Source: Paenibacillus sp. FSL R5-0517 (GTDB taxonomy: Bacteria; Bacillota; Bacilli; Paenibacillales; Paenibacillaceae). From it: a stretch of 64,000 nucleotides of DNA. The position numbers and the translations under genes were made by a program. Shown here piece by piece: positions 16,962 through 24,672 of this stretch (position 1 is its first letter; each line of letters begins with the position of its first letter). The notes under the pieces are model-generated. The model saw only the letters and a program-made list of their open reading frames with translations, did not search any database and was not told the DNA's origin. The DNA is taken from NCBI RefSeq assembly GCF_037974355.1, contig NZ_CP150235.1, positions 2,232,001-2,296,000 of the forward strand, given 5' to 3'.

Positions 16962-17432
16962 CTACATTTTCCCTAACATTTTATCGTACATAAACTGTCC
17001 AGTTACCCGACGTGCTGTTACGTAACGATCATTGAAATAAGGATTGCTCATTTTGGTGATGCTTACCCCTTTGCTGCTGGATGCATGTGCAAATTGTCCG
17101 CCGCCGATATAAACACCTGTATGTGAAATGCCTTTGCCTGTTGTGTTAAAGAACACCAGATCACCTGTCCGAACATTGCTCTTGGCTACTGGAGTACCTG
17201 CTTTGGCTTGCTGTTGCGAAGTACGTGGCAATTCAATGCTGTATTTATTGAAAATATATCTCATAAACCCGGAACAGTCGAACCCGGCCAGAGTCGTGCC
17301 ACCCCACTTGTAAGGAATACCTGTCATGTTGTTCACTACGGAGTTAATACTGCTTGCCTCTGTGCTTGTTGCCCCGGATGTAAATAGTACAGCCGCTCCA
17401 AAAATGGAGATAATCAGTTTTTTCAAAATCAA
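16962..17432 (-). CDS. Secreted NlpC/P60 cell-wall endopeptidase
   Basis: A 156-aa product: a signal peptide (KKLIISIFGAAVLFTSGATSTEA) and then a bare NlpC/P60 domain. The catalytic Cys lies in YKWGGTTLAGFDCSGFMRYIF, the His in SHTGVYIGGGQFAHASS. The family cleaves gamma-D-Glu-diaminopimelate bonds in wall peptides. No LysM or SH3 binding domain is present. The start is a TTG (17432 or 17426; GGGAG upstream fits either). Its promoter shares a motif with that of the GH30 gene. Confidence 0.9.
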   Translation of the reverse strand: MILKKLIISIFGAAVLFTSGATSTEASSINSVVNNMTGIPYKWGGTTLAGFDCSGFMRYIFNKYSIELPRTSQQQAKAGTPVAKSNVRTGDLVFFNTTGKGISHTGVYIGGGQFAHASSSKGVSITKMSNPYFNDRYVTARRVTGQFMYDKMLGKM

Positions 17433-17584
17433 TGTTCTCCCTTCGATGCCTACGGAGTTAGCTAAGGGTTCGGTAGAAGGTTCCCTATATTTCCTATGTA
17501 TAAGAATAATTCACCCAAAATGGTTCCCCCGTTTTCAAACCTGAAACTCGGCAATGAATAATTAAGTTTTTGTAACTATTTGAA

Positions 17585-17613
17585 ACTATATTGCATAAAT
17601 GCGTAATTGTCAA
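17585..17613 (-). promoter_or_regulatory. Sigma-A promoter of the NlpC/P60 gene
   Basis: On the minus strand TTGACA (17613-17608), a 17-nt spacer and TATAGT (17590-17585). The predicted leader is about 145 nt. Confidence 0.65.
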
Positions 17614-17631
17614 ACCCTTTTAAACCCCTTC
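17611..17631 (-). promoter_or_regulatory. Motif shared with the GH30 promoter, abutting the -35 box
   Basis: Read on the minus strand: GAAGGGGTTT, one base, AAAGGGTTT, then the -35 TTGACA. AAGGGGTTT and AAAGGGTTT are direct repeats about one helical turn apart. The same arrangement occurs at 21066-21088 before the GH30 gene. It may be an activator site; the factor is unknown. Confidence 0.45.
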
Positions 17632-17823
17632 GTAATACCTCAATGTTAGCGGAATTAACGATTTTATATGAAAGAAGGCGTCAAGTTTGGGTATCATTGA
17701 TGACAAAAACGTCATTATTGATTCGTTTGAGACGAAATTGGATAAATAAATAAGTTTGTCATGAGTTAAAAGAACTATCCGTTATGTAGAATTTAAGAGA
17801 TTATATTCATTAAGTTGCATATA

Positions 17824-17852
17824 TTGACAAAAATTGATTTTTTGCATATCAT
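17824..17852 (+). promoter_or_regulatory. Sigma-A promoter of the pectate lyase gene
   Basis: TTGACA (17824-17829), a 17-nt spacer and TATCAT (17847-17852). The predicted leader before the TTG start at 17991 is about 130 nt. Confidence 0.65.
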
Positions 17853-17856
17853 CTGA

Positions 17857-17880
17857 TTATCCAATCCACATATTGGATAA
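17857..17880 (+). promoter_or_regulatory. Inverted repeat at the pectate lyase transcription start (candidate operator)
   Basis: TTATCCAAT-ccacat-ATTGGATAA, perfect 9-bp arms, beginning 5 nt after the -10 box. The position fits a repressor operator or a 5' leader hairpin. No T run follows, so it is not a terminator. Confidence 0.5.
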
Positions 17881-17990
17881 AAATAGATTTTATTATGTTA
17901 TATATTTAAATTAAGGAGGTTTAAGGACGGGCGTTATAGGTAAGGTAGAATTGTGGATGTTATTACAATGAACATGGGAGAGTGTTACAT

Positions 17991-18944
17991 TTGAAAGCAA
18001 AGAAAATAGTTACTTTTGTCCTGGCATGCGCCATGGTGTTCTCATCAGTTGGAATTGCAGTTCTCCCTGTAGGGACGGTATCTGCTGCTGATGCATCGGG
18101 TACTACAGCGAGTATTTCAGATATTTTGAAGAACCAACTGCCGGATGGAGGTTGGAGAAAAGATTATAAACAAACAAGTGGAGAGTGGGCGAAGTCCACG
18201 ATTGACAACAAGGCTACATATTCAGAAATTAGAAGATTGGCGAAGGAATTTAAAAAGACGAATGATCCACGCTACTCCACAGCTGCAATCAAAGGAATCA
18301 ACTTTTTGATCAATATGCAGTATTCAAACGGCGGATGGCCACAAGTCTACCAAAGCTCTGGATATCACAAGCATATTACCTACAATGATGATGCAATGAT
18401 TAATGTAATGATCATGCTCGATGAAGTAGCAACACGCAAAGGTGATTTCTCATTTATCGACAGTACACTTGCTAATCGCAGTAAAAATTCAGTTGCCAAA
18501 GGTGTGGAGGCGATTCTGAATACTCAGGTCGTCTCAGGCGGGAAGCTTACAGCATGGGGACAACAACATGATTCCAGTTCCCTTAAACCAGCGAGCGCAA
18601 GAATCTACGAAGTACCATCGCTGACAGCTGGAGAGAGTGTAACGATTGTTAAATTTCTGAAAACAAGGCCTGCTACCGCTAAAATTACCGCATCCATTAA
18701 AGGAGCAGAGGACTGGTTTAACAAGGTGAAAATTACGGGTTACAAGTATGAAAGGGCAAATGGTGATAGCAAGATTATCGCTGATTCCAAAGCAGCACCG
18801 ATCTGGGCACGCTTCTATGAAATAGGAACGGATAGACCCATTTTCATTGGACGAGACGGGGTAGTTAAATACAAATTGAGTGACATTGATAAAGAAAGAA
18901 GAGGCGGTTATGCCTGGTATGGCAATTGGCCTTCCAAGCTGTAG
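17991..18944 (+). CDS. Secreted pectate lyase, polysaccharide lyase family 10
   Basis: A 317-aa extracellular enzyme that cleaves polygalacturonate by beta-elimination, normally Ca-dependent. After the signal peptide (cleavage near VSA-AD) the PL10 pattern is clear: LPDGGWRKD, YSTAAIKGINFLINMQYSNGGWPQVYQ, TYNDDAMINVM, AWGQQHD and the C-terminal WARFYEIGTDRPIFIGRDG...RRGGYAWYG. No binding module is attached. The TTG start at 17991 has GGGAG 10 nt upstream and gives a normal signal peptide; a GTG at 17982 is too close to that site. A terminator follows. Confidence 0.93.
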   Translation: MKAKKIVTFVLACAMVFSSVGIAVLPVGTVSAADASGTTASISDILKNQLPDGGWRKDYKQTSGEWAKSTIDNKATYSEIRRLAKEFKKTNDPRYSTAAIKGINFLINMQYSNGGWPQVYQSSGYHKHITYNDDAMINVMIMLDEVATRKGDFSFIDSTLANRSKNSVAKGVEAILNTQVVSGGKLTAWGQQHDSSSLKPASARIYEVPSLTAGESVTIVKFLKTRPATAKITASIKGAEDWFNKVKITGYKYERANGDSKIIADSKAAPIWARFYEIGTDRPIFIGRDGVVKYKLSDIDKERRGGYAWYGNWPSKL

Positions 18945-18984
18945 TATGACTCCTTTTTGATGAACCAAATGATTAGTTGAAGGT

Positions 18985-19025
18985 AAAGCCCGAAATGGAC
19001 AAGCATGTCTGGTTCGGGCTTTCAT
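18985..19025 (+). terminator. Terminator after the pectate lyase
   Basis: AAAGCCCGAA (18985-18994) pairs with TTCGGGCTTT (19013-19022); the loop also contains GACA/TGTC pairing. Confidence 0.75.
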
Positions 19026-19041
19026 GTTATTATTTTCAGTG

Positions 19042-19070
19042 TTGACATGATAGATTGGGCATGATATATT
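19042..19070 (+). promoter_or_regulatory. Promoter of tRNA-Leu
   Basis: TTGACA (19042-19047), a 17-nt spacer and TATATT (19065-19070), about 38 nt before the tRNA. Confidence 0.75.
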
Positions 19071-19108
19071 ATTTCTTGTCGCCGAGATTAATCACGGAGA
19101 TATAATAT

Positions 19109-19193
<85 letters not shown>

Positions 19194-19199
19194 TCGAAT

Positions 19200-19242
19200 A
19201 AAAAGACTCCTCAAGCTAACGCATGAGGAGTCTTTTTTTGTT
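19200..19242. terminator. Bidirectional terminator between tRNA-Leu and the GH30 gene
   Basis: AAAAAGACTCCTCA pairs with TGAGGAGTCTTTTT; T runs on both strands serve the tRNA on plus and the glycosidase on minus. Confidence 0.9.
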
Positions 19243-19285
19243 TGCATTTTTTGATATTATCCTAACATCAACCATACGGAATGTT

Positions 19286-20971
19286 TTATTGTGCTGCGGT
19301 AACATTAATGCTGTCAATATTCGGTCCTTCCGTTCCCGTTGTAACCACTTTCAAGGTATTGGTCCCGGTGTTCATGGGAACTTGTATTGTTTTTTCAACC
19401 CAAGTGGACCAACTTCCCGTTGCTGGAAAGGGCTCATTGCTGATAACTTTGGTTCCGTTAACAAAAATGTCGAGGTTACGTGTTCCGCTTTCCAGCGCAT
19501 AACGAAACTTTACATTTTTGGTGCCTGTAATCGTGTTGTTAATAGCGTTCCATTGAATGGCTGAACCAGTCATTGCATTGAAGTTGACATACCCGGAGCC
19601 TGTGTAACCGGGGTAGATCGTTTCAATGGCAGCTTCCGTAAGTGTTGTTCCGGTCTCTGCTTCATAAGTAGTGCCGCTGCCTGTATTTCCGCCGTTATTC
19701 CCACCAGTAATGTTGGCAACAAATGTTGTTACGCTCTGAGCGGGGAGTTGTGCCGTGAAGGCTCCATTGGATACGGTAAGCGAGGCTCCGCTTGCCAGGT
19801 TGCGACTGCTGTCCGTAACCCATGAGGACACCGTGGAGGCATTACCATTCTGCAGAACGAATTTTTGGCTTGTGGCCGAAGTTCCACGGTTAATTGCCAC
19901 GACGACTACTTTGTTATCCCCTTTATAGGCTGAGACAAATGTGTTCGTATCCGGATTTTTCGTTGCATCGACTCGCAGGTAGCCTGGACGCACGAATTTA
20001 GAGAAATGAGCCATATTATAACCGCGTTTGCTTATGGTACCGTCCTCTTTCATCGGACCATACTGTCTGCGGATGTACCACCACACATAGGCCTGGAAAT
20101 CACCCTCCACCATGGCATTGTGCATGTGATAGGAAACCTCCAGTGCTTCAGGCCAGCGGTCTGCTGAGTTGTTGTCACTGTTCGGAACATATACCTCAGT
20201 CATCCACAGTTCTTTACCGGCTCCTTTTTGCTTAAAGAGAGGATAGGCAAAGTTCGAAATCTGGGTTCCATACGTATGTGCTCCCAGAATGTCCATGTTG
20301 GCAAGTGCCTGCGGATCATTCAGGATTGGATCGGATATGTTCTTCAAGTACTGGAAGGATTCAGGTGCCATGACTTTGGTACCTTGAATGGACCCGGCAT
20401 TTTCTTTCATGAAACGAAGAATTTCTTGTGGAGTCCACCAGGTCCAGTCATGCGCGTAATCCGGTTCATTTTGCACAGAAATGGCATACAGATCTACGCC
20501 GTTATTTTTCATATAGGTTACAAAGTCATTCAGATGTTGCGCATATGCGGCATATTTGTCGTATTTCAAACGTTTGGCATTGGTATCTCCATTACGGTTG
20601 AACGTTTCCACCATGCTGCTCGGAGGATTCCATGGGGAGGCGAATACGATAGCTCCCTTCTCAATAGCCCGTTTCGCTGTGGCAACTTCACGATACCAGT
20701 TATTGGAATCTGGATCGACGTAGATCCTCAGAATTGAAAAGCCTAACTGATTCTGGTCATTACCAAAAGCAGTCTCACGTTGAGCGGGAGTCAGATCACC
20801 AATCCAGGCGGGAAGGTTAATACCCCCAAAGCCCTTGATCAGTTGTTTTTCCGAGGATAAATTAATGTTGGCATCACTTGCCGCCGAAACTTGTGTCGGG
20901 GTTAACATCAGGGGTAGTGCTGTTAAACAGGCCAATAAAACATTGATCGTTTTTTTGAATTTGAATTTCAC
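19286..20971 (-). CDS. xynC: Secreted GH30_8 glucuronoxylanase with C-terminal carbohydrate-binding module
   Basis: A 561-aa extracellular endo-xylanase specific for glucuronoxylan. After the signal peptide (to VSAAS) the catalytic barrel carries the acid/base Glu in ISVQNEPD and the nucleophile Glu in WMTEVY. WWYIRRQYGPMKEDG is the motif that in XynC recognises the glucuronic-acid side chain. The beta side domain follows, then a GGNNGGNTGSG linker and a CBM6/35-like module (YEAETGTTLTEAA...) absent from B. subtilis XynC. The ATG at 20980 directly abuts GAGGAGG; the GTG at 20971, 9 nt from GGAGG, is the better start. Confidence 0.93.
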   Translation of the reverse strand: MKFKFKKTINVLLACLTALPLMLTPTQVSAASDANINLSSEKQLIKGFGGINLPAWIGDLTPAQRETAFGNDQNQLGFSILRIYVDPDSNNWYREVATAKRAIEKGAIVFASPWNPPSSMVETFNRNGDTNAKRLKYDKYAAYAQHLNDFVTYMKNNGVDLYAISVQNEPDYAHDWTWWTPQEILRFMKENAGSIQGTKVMAPESFQYLKNISDPILNDPQALANMDILGAHTYGTQISNFAYPLFKQKGAGKELWMTEVYVPNSDNNSADRWPEALEVSYHMHNAMVEGDFQAYVWWYIRRQYGPMKEDGTISKRGYNMAHFSKFVRPGYLRVDATKNPDTNTFVSAYKGDNKVVVVAINRGTSATSQKFVLQNGNASTVSSWVTDSSRNLASGASLTVSNGAFTAQLPAQSVTTFVANITGGNNGGNTGSGTTYEAETGTTLTEAAIETIYPGYTGSGYVNFNAMTGSAIQWNAINNTITGTKNVKFRYALESGTRNLDIFVNGTKVISNEPFPATGSWSTWVEKTIQVPMNTGTNTLKVVTTGTEGPNIDSINVTAAQ

Positions 20972-21039
20972 TACTTTCATCCTCCTCGATAATGGTAAAT
21001 GGTTACATAGAGAAACCGTGACCAGGGAAATAAAAAGAG

Positions 21040-21068
21040 CTGATAGTCTGGCATTTATTTTATGTAAA
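21040..21068 (-). promoter_or_regulatory. Promoter of the GH30 gene
   Basis: On the minus strand TTTACA (21068-21063), a 17-nt spacer and TATCAG (21045-21040), about 70 nt before the GTG start. The -10 is weak, which would fit a need for an activator. Confidence 0.5.
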
Positions 21069-21088
21069 CCCTTTCAAAACCCCCTTCC
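21063..21088 (-). promoter_or_regulatory. Shared upstream motif and cre-like site at the GH30 promoter
   Basis: The minus strand reads GAAGGGGGTTTTGAAAGGGTTT, then ACA of the -35 box. It matches the NlpC/P60 promoter motif at 17611-17631. The part TGAAAGGGTTTACA (21076-21063) is also close to the CcpA operator consensus but has GG in place of the central CG, so carbon repression through it is uncertain. The remaining ~300 bp up to the deacetylase gene shows nothing else definite. Confidence 0.4.
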
Positions 21089-21384
21089 AAAAAGTATAGG
21101 AAAGAAATGAAACACATTAACTTCTTTCATTTGTTGATTCTACTAAATAATTGCCAAACTGAAAACCTTACAAATTACAGTATTTTTTCTAATTAATCTC
21201 TTTTTCTAGCAGTTCAATGACATTTCTTGTCTGATTGTAAAGGTGAAAACGGGGAGATGGCGTGGTTCTCTGAAGATACAGGTCTCCAGTGGTGGGGATA
21301 TTGTGATTAAGGAAGGCATTGGCTTACATATTCCCCCCTTCATTATCAAACAATGAAATCACAGAAACTTACGGGGAGGGAGTC

Positions 21385-22224
21385 ATGATGATGGAAAATA
21401 GAAAGCATTTTCGATTCATTGCAGGTTGCATGGTATTGTTGATTGTAATTTGCGCAGGGATATCGGCAGGAGGGCCAACAGCGGCAGCTTCAGAGTCCAC
21501 ATCGAATCATAAACGATTAGCGATTATCATCGATGATGTTGGTAACGACATGAAAGGTACCGCAGAGATCTTGGCAATGCCAATTAAACTTACGGTAGCA
21601 GTCATGCCTTTTTTGCCAACAACGAAGAAAGATGCGATAGCTGCACATGAAAAGGGGATGGATGTGATTGTGCACATGCCCATGGAACCCAAGAAAGGAA
21701 GACCTGAATGGCTGGGCCCGGGTGCAATCACATCCAATCTGACAGATGCGGAAGTCCGCTCACGCGTGGAAAAAGCGATTGATGATGTGCCCTACGCAAT
21801 TGGCATGAACAATCATATGGGTTCCAAAATTACTTCGGACAAACGCATCATGTCCATTGTGCTCGATGTATGCAAGGAGCGGGGCCTATTCTTTGTAGAC
21901 AGCCGTACGAACTTTCGCTCCGTGGTGGGGGAACTGGCCATATCCAAAAACATGCCACCTGTAGGTAATGACATTTTCCTGGATGATCAGAACTCCAAAC
22001 AACACATTCGCAAGCAAATGGATCTGGCAGCTCGTCGTGCAATCGACAAGGAGACCTGTGTTGTTATTGGTCATGTCGGACATAGCGGGATGAACACATC
22101 AGCTGTAGTTCGTGAATCCGTTTCCCGTCTGCAGGGTCAGGTTGAGTTTGTAGGTATTGGCGATCTTGTGCGCGAAGTGTGGAACTGGCACGCTACCCCT
22201 ACACTACCGACAGATAATAAATAA
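21385..22224 (+). CDS. Divergent polysaccharide deacetylase family protein (YibQ-like)
   Basis: A 279-aa exported protein: signal segment (FRFIAGCMVLLIVICAGISAGG), then a divergent NodB-like barrel. Recognisable family landmarks are RLAIIIDDVGNDMKG, VIVHMPMEP, GMNNHMGSK and the C-terminal TCVVIGHVGHSGMN. The enzymatic role of this family is not established. The start is set at the first of three tandem ATG codons (21385), preceded by GGGAGGGAG. Its last 26 nt overlap the 3' end of the convergent amidase gene. Confidence 0.85.
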   Translation: MMMENRKHFRFIAGCMVLLIVICAGISAGGPTAAASESTSNHKRLAIIIDDVGNDMKGTAEILAMPIKLTVAVMPFLPTTKKDAIAAHEKGMDVIVHMPMEPKKGRPEWLGPGAITSNLTDAEVRSRVEKAIDDVPYAIGMNNHMGSKITSDKRIMSIVLDVCKERGLFFVDSRTNFRSVVGELAISKNMPPVGNDIFLDDQNSKQHIRKQMDLAARRAIDKETCVVIGHVGHSGMNTSAVVRESVSRLQGQVEFVGIGDLVREVWNWHATPTLPTDNK

Positions 22225-22942
22225 TGCCGCTCGCAATAGACTCTGCGATTCGTTTTTGCTCTGCGGGGTCACTCATTCTGGCCCGGTCTTCGGCATTGCT
22301 CAAAAATCCGGTTTCGACGATGACGGCTGGCTGCTTCACGTAATTCAATAAATAAAAGGGCTTGCCCCACACGACTCCGTGCTCCGTTTTGAACATTTGG
22401 TTCATGGCGTCCTGGATGGATTGGGCTAACAGATAGCTTCTGCCTTCCTTCTGGTGCAATACCACGGGGCCGTGTGCAGACGATCGGGGACTCCAGTTCG
22501 CATGGATGCTGACCACGATATCCGTACTTACTTCTTCGCTAAGGCTCTTACGTTGGGCAAGATCTCTGGTATGACGCGAGCGGCTGTTCAGCCAGCGGTT
22601 GTCGTCACTAAGGGCGTAATCACCAAGTCGATTGATGATAACGGCATAACCTTTGCTGCGAAGCAGGAGATAGACTTTTTGGCTAATGGCGAGGTTGATA
22701 TCTTTTTCCAGCACACCCTGGGCTGACGTACCGCCGTCAATACCGCCATGGCCTACATCGAGCAGGATAACTGGTGCTGCAAAGGCATGATGACTTGAGC
22801 GATAAGCATCTCCATCGGTCACAGGCAGCATGGATGGACTGTTCTGGGACGGGGCTGCTTTTCCATCTGCGACATGGGGCAGCATGGTAAGGCAATAGAA
22901 GCTGATTAACAAGGCTACCGAAGCGGTCAGCAGCTTATACAT
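22199..22942 (-). CDS. N-acetylmuramoyl-L-alanine amidase, Amidase_3 (CwlD-like)
   Basis: A 247-aa exported zinc amidase. After the signal peptide the domain begins VILLDVGHGGIDGG, with His and then Glu in VLEKDINLAIS as zinc ligands; the third ligand is in VSIHANW and the catalytic Glu in IVETGFLSNAEDR. Size and lack of wall-binding repeats resemble CwlD, which makes muramic-delta-lactam in spore cortex; that assignment is an inference. The ATG at 22942 has GGAG 10 nt upstream; the GTG at 22951 is too close to it. Confidence 0.88.
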   Translation of the reverse strand: MYKLLTASVALLISFYCLTMLPHVADGKAAPSQNSPSMLPVTDGDAYRSSHHAFAAPVILLDVGHGGIDGGTSAQGVLEKDINLAISQKVYLLLRSKGYAVIINRLGDYALSDDNRWLNSRSRHTRDLAQRKSLSEEVSTDIVVSIHANWSPRSSAHGPVVLHQKEGRSYLLAQSIQDAMNQMFKTEHGVVWGKPFYLLNYVKQPAVIVETGFLSNAEDRARMSDPAEQKRIAESIASGIIYYLSVV

Positions 22943-23137
22943 GGGATACACACTCCTTCATGAAATAGGTATCGGATGCAGATTCATGGCTGTCTGGATA
23001 CCTTTGGCATTAGACTGTGCATTCTGAGGTTTTTCATACCCTTTTCAACAAAAAAAATGTTTAACCAGTACACATCTTGCACACAATAGAACTATCGTAA
23101 GCTCCGCGAATGTGCAGGAGCGAAGGAGGCAGATGTT

Positions 23138-23356
23138 ATGGCCAAAAGTGATGAATTGGTAAAATACATTACGCAGCGGGTTGTTCATTATATCGATACG
23201 CCGAAGGATGAGCGGAAAGACCGTGCCAAAAGGAAAGAGCCGTGGGCGATGAAATGGTTTGGTATGATTCCCTTCGCTGTATCTCTGTGGGTGGGGAGAA
23301 AGGAAAAGGAACTGGATACACCGTCTCATAAACGAAGTTCTTCAGGAAAAGGATAA
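23138..23356 (+). CDS. yqzE: YqzE family protein
   Basis: A 72-aa basic protein matching the YqzE family: ELVKYITQRVVHYIDTPKDERK followed by a short hydrophobic segment (WFGMIPFAVSLWVG). Function unknown; in B. subtilis yqzE lies near the comG competence genes, but no com genes are seen here. AAGGAGG lies 9 nt before the ATG. Confidence 0.82.
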   Translation: MAKSDELVKYITQRVVHYIDTPKDERKDRAKRKEPWAMKWFGMIPFAVSLWVGRKEKELDTPSHKRSSSGKG

Positions 23357-23413
23357 CTGTAGCACACCTATTTCACTCAGTGAGCTTAAAGACACGCCTT
23401 GCTGAGTAACCAA

Positions 23414-23453
23414 AAGACGCAATCCCTTTATTACATGGGAAGGCGTCTTATTT
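23414..23453. terminator. Probable bidirectional terminator
   Basis: AAGACGC-aa-TCCC pairs with GGGA-ag-GCGTCTT around a short loop, between converging yqzE and the 337-aa gene, with T-rich flanks. Confidence 0.55.
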
Positions 23454-23511
23454 GTTGTAGATATTTAATTGTTCTAACGTTATTTGAATGCTCTGTAGAG
23501 TTAGCTGACAG

Positions 23512-24525
23512 TTAAGGCTTCAAGATGTAAAACTGACCGTCTTGTTGTAATGTGCTCAAAGGCACAAAGCGTTGAATGGATGTTTTTCCACCAAGCGCTA
23601 CATATAGAATGGACTCTGCTTCATGATCTGCATGCCACAGCTGATAACCGCTGACGGGTAGAGGACCACCGTATACGACGTTGCGATCATCTGCTGAGAA
23701 AACAATTTCTTGATCCTCCCCGTGTTGTATCACCTCTCGTGCCCGATTGGCAGCAATAGGCTTGGATGTCATCCACAACAGATTGTCAGCCGGATTGAAG
23801 ACGGGACGCAAATGAATTGGATCGACTGTGCCCGATGGAGCTATGGATAACTTAGTTATGATCGCAGAAACCTGTTTGGAATAATCCTCCAACAGCTTCA
23901 GTAACTCGGAGGGTAATACATCACCATTCGTAGCATCAATATAAAGTGCAGGATGGTTGGGTTGTTCCACTTTCCAATAAGCCAGCAGGGGAAGAGCATA
24001 ACCACGATGAAGCTCTCCTCCGCCAGCAAGTAACGCCTCAAGATTCACATGTTGTCGATCCAAGGCTTGTCCGAGAAGTTCATTGTTATATGGTGACTGC
24101 TCTCCTTGACCATATTCACTAAGCATCAGATGTCCCTGTTCTGTGGCGGTAATAATCATATATCCCATTGGTTTCCCATCCAATGCAGCTTGCACCAGCC
24201 AGCTATGTGTACCAGGGCCCAGAGGATAGAAGTCCAGGTCGGCGTTCTTCCAATCAGCTTCCGCGTTAGCCGTACCAAGTGCAGCAGCTTGTTGCTCTGC
24301 AAATCGTTGCACAGCAGCGGGAGCTAGTTTGTCATTCTGGGAAGCATGATGTTCGGGACCATATGCTGTAGATGAAGCGAGATATGGTGAAGACGTTTTT
24401 TGTTCTTCAGCATTGGCTATCGACCAAAAGGAGAATAGGGCAAGACAACTGAGCAAGCCCAAGGAGATGAAGACTGTTTTCCGAGCGTTGTTCCAACACA
24501 TATGGAAGAATTGTTTCAAATTCAC
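23512..24525 (-). CDS. Exported protein of unknown function (337 aa)
   Basis: Not recognised. A signal peptide or anchor (TVFISLGLLSCLALFSFWSIANA) is followed by a soluble acidic region. Segments such as SWLVQAALDGKPMGYMIITATEQGHLMLSEYG resemble the short curled beta units of secreted PepSY-like or propeptide-like proteins, but this is weak. There are no catalytic motifs. The start is a GTG at 24525; a TTG two codons on is also possible. It appears monocistronic. Confidence 0.68.
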   Translation of the reverse strand: MNLKQFFHMCWNNARKTVFISLGLLSCLALFSFWSIANAEEQKTSSPYLASSTAYGPEHHASQNDKLAPAAVQRFAEQQAAALGTANAEADWKNADLDFYPLGPGTHSWLVQAALDGKPMGYMIITATEQGHLMLSEYGQGEQSPYNNELLGQALDRQHVNLEALLAGGGELHRGYALPLLAYWKVEQPNHPALYIDATNGDVLPSELLKLLEDYSKQVSAIITKLSIAPSGTVDPIHLRPVFNPADNLLWMTSKPIAANRAREVIQHGEDQEIVFSADDRNVVYGGPLPVSGYQLWHADHEAESILYVALGGKTSIQRFVPLSTLQQDGQFYILKP

Positions 24526-24672
24526 ACCTACTTTTCATTTATCCGTTACCTGAGCCGGTCCTAATTTCATTCTAGGGGACGGGCTATGCAAAGGTTGCCG
24601 CAACCTGTCGGGCAGCTGATCATGAATAAACACTACTTTTGCCAGCATTTGCAGGAAAAGTAGTGTCTTCGT

